DNA of 64,000 bases. It comes from Mycolicibacterium hodleri (GTDB taxonomy: Bacteria > Actinomycetota > Actinomycetes > Mycobacteriales > Mycobacteriaceae). Both the position numbers and the translations under genes were made by a program. The notes below the pieces were generated by a model. The model was given only the letters and a program-made list of their open reading frames with translations, made no database searches and was not told the origin of the DNA. This document shows, piece by piece, positions 63,650-64,000 of the stretch (position 1 is the stretch's first letter; the number at the start of each line of letters is the position of its first letter). The stretch covers positions 150,512 to 214,511 of the forward strand of contig NZ_RCZG01000012.1 of NCBI RefSeq assembly GCF_006439015.1. Reading direction: 5' to 3'.

Positions 63650-64000
63650 CTACTTGGCCGCCCGCTTGGGGCGCATCAACGCGAACTTCGTCATCATGAC
63701 GTTCATCCGCTTCATCGCCTTGGGCGAATTGTTGTAGTAGTTGCCACCGGCACCGACGGCGGTCCGGGGCGCAACGATCGTCTCCTGGCGGCAGAACTTG
63801 CGAAGACCGTCCGCACCGCCGAAGCGTGCCCCGATGCCGGAGGTCTTCCAGCCGCCCATCGGCGCCGTGGTGCACATCAGATTGGAAATCACGTCGTTGA
63901 TGTTGACCGCACCGCAATCCATTTCCAGCGCAACGTCATTGGCGCGTTCCACGTCACGGGAGAACACCGAGCCGCTGAGTCCGTACGGGCTGTCGTTGGC
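63650..64000 (-). CDS. Aldehyde dehydrogenase family protein, C-terminal 116 residues (partial)
   Basis: The C-terminal end of an NAD(P)-dependent aldehyde dehydrogenase: ANDSPYGLSGSVFSRDVERA, then CGAVNINDVISN, the late substrate/oligomerisation motif APMGGWKTSGIGARFGGADG, and a basic tail LMRPKRAAK. The catalytic Cys and Glu lie beyond the window end. The CTTAPMGG...SGIG context resembles the GabD2/succinate-semialdehyde-type group, but the substrate cannot be fixed. Stop TAG at 63650-63652. Confidence 0.88.
   Translation of the reverse strand, partial: ANDSPYGLSGSVFSRDVERANDVALEMDCGAVNINDVISNLMCTTAPMGGWKTSGIGARFGGADGLRKFCRQETIVAPRTAVGAGGNYYNNSPKAMKRMNVMMTKFALMRPKRAAK

Overview
The window is high-GC actinobacterial DNA from a mycobacterium, most likely a fast-growing Mycolicibacterium-type species. 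It carries mycobacterial marker genes: senX3-regX3, mshA (mycothiol), hbhA, ramB with icl, lprQ (L,D-transpeptidase), lpdC, and a hemA-hemC-hemD-hemB block. Gene order follows M. tuberculosis H37Rv from about Rv0512 (hemB, near 4 kb) down to Rv0456c (echA2, near 61 kb), read in the opposite orientation. Rv names are orthology calls from remembered sequence and synteny; no search was run.

Layout. 0-3.8 kb: the end of an IS481-type transposase, an acidic hypothetical protein, a TetR/DUF2236 pair and a run of small membrane proteins. 3.8-9.3 kb: haem biosynthesis (hemB, hemD fused to a methyltransferase domain, hemC, hemA) and a glutaredoxin-like gene. 9.3-19.4 kb: SerB1-like phosphatase, dehydratase-like protein, acyltransferase, GalE2-like SDR, ribosomal protein bS22, BldC-like regulator, proC, thioesterase, TIM-barrel protein, Rv0497-like membrane protein, Ppx/GppA phosphatase and a Cys-rich protein. 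19.4-29.3 kb: an accessory surface-glycan region. It holds a six-gene overlapping operon (GT2, Fe/2OG dioxygenase, SDR, DegT aminotransferase, glucose-1-phosphate cytidylyltransferase, C-methyltransferase), an AT-richer spacer, a flippase, a decayed glycosyltransferase and a second GT2. It lies where M. tuberculosis has only a few genes (Rv0492c-Rv0494). 30.1-39.6 kb: regX3-senX3, gpm1, a YbjN-like gene, mshA, a ROK protein, an SDR, lprQ and murB. 39.6-49.7 kb: DUF2505, a methyltransferase, nitrilase-like, DUF2993, deoC, secreted and membrane proteins, hbhA, an XRE regulator, DUF445, TetR, PPK2 and a DUF559-type protein. 49.8-64 kb: fadB2, icl, an acyl-ACP thioesterase, ramB, an AhpD-like gene, lpdC, DUF779, prolyl oligopeptidase, an ECF sigma/anti-sigma pair, echA2, a second PPK2 and the end of an aldehyde dehydrogenase.

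The most unusual feature is a set of short repeats placed at gene junctions that act on translation signals. (i) A 32-bp tandem repeat between the TIM-barrel and thioesterase genes forms an unbroken chain of mini-ORFs, each stop overlapping the next start. (ii) The senX3-regX3 spacer holds a 21-codon mini-ORF whose start is a partial copy of the regX3 start and whose stop overlaps the regX3 ATG. (iii) A roughly 36-bp element family occurs as an array supplying the glutaredoxin stop, three 7-codon mini-ORFs and a possible HemA start; as an in-frame array multiplying the start of a methyltransferase; and as single copies inside the coding sequences of hemA, a thioesterase and deoC. Palindromic REP-like elements, including two homologous 62-bp copies bracketing a DUF559 gene, add to this. 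No rRNA, tRNA or CRISPR array was seen.
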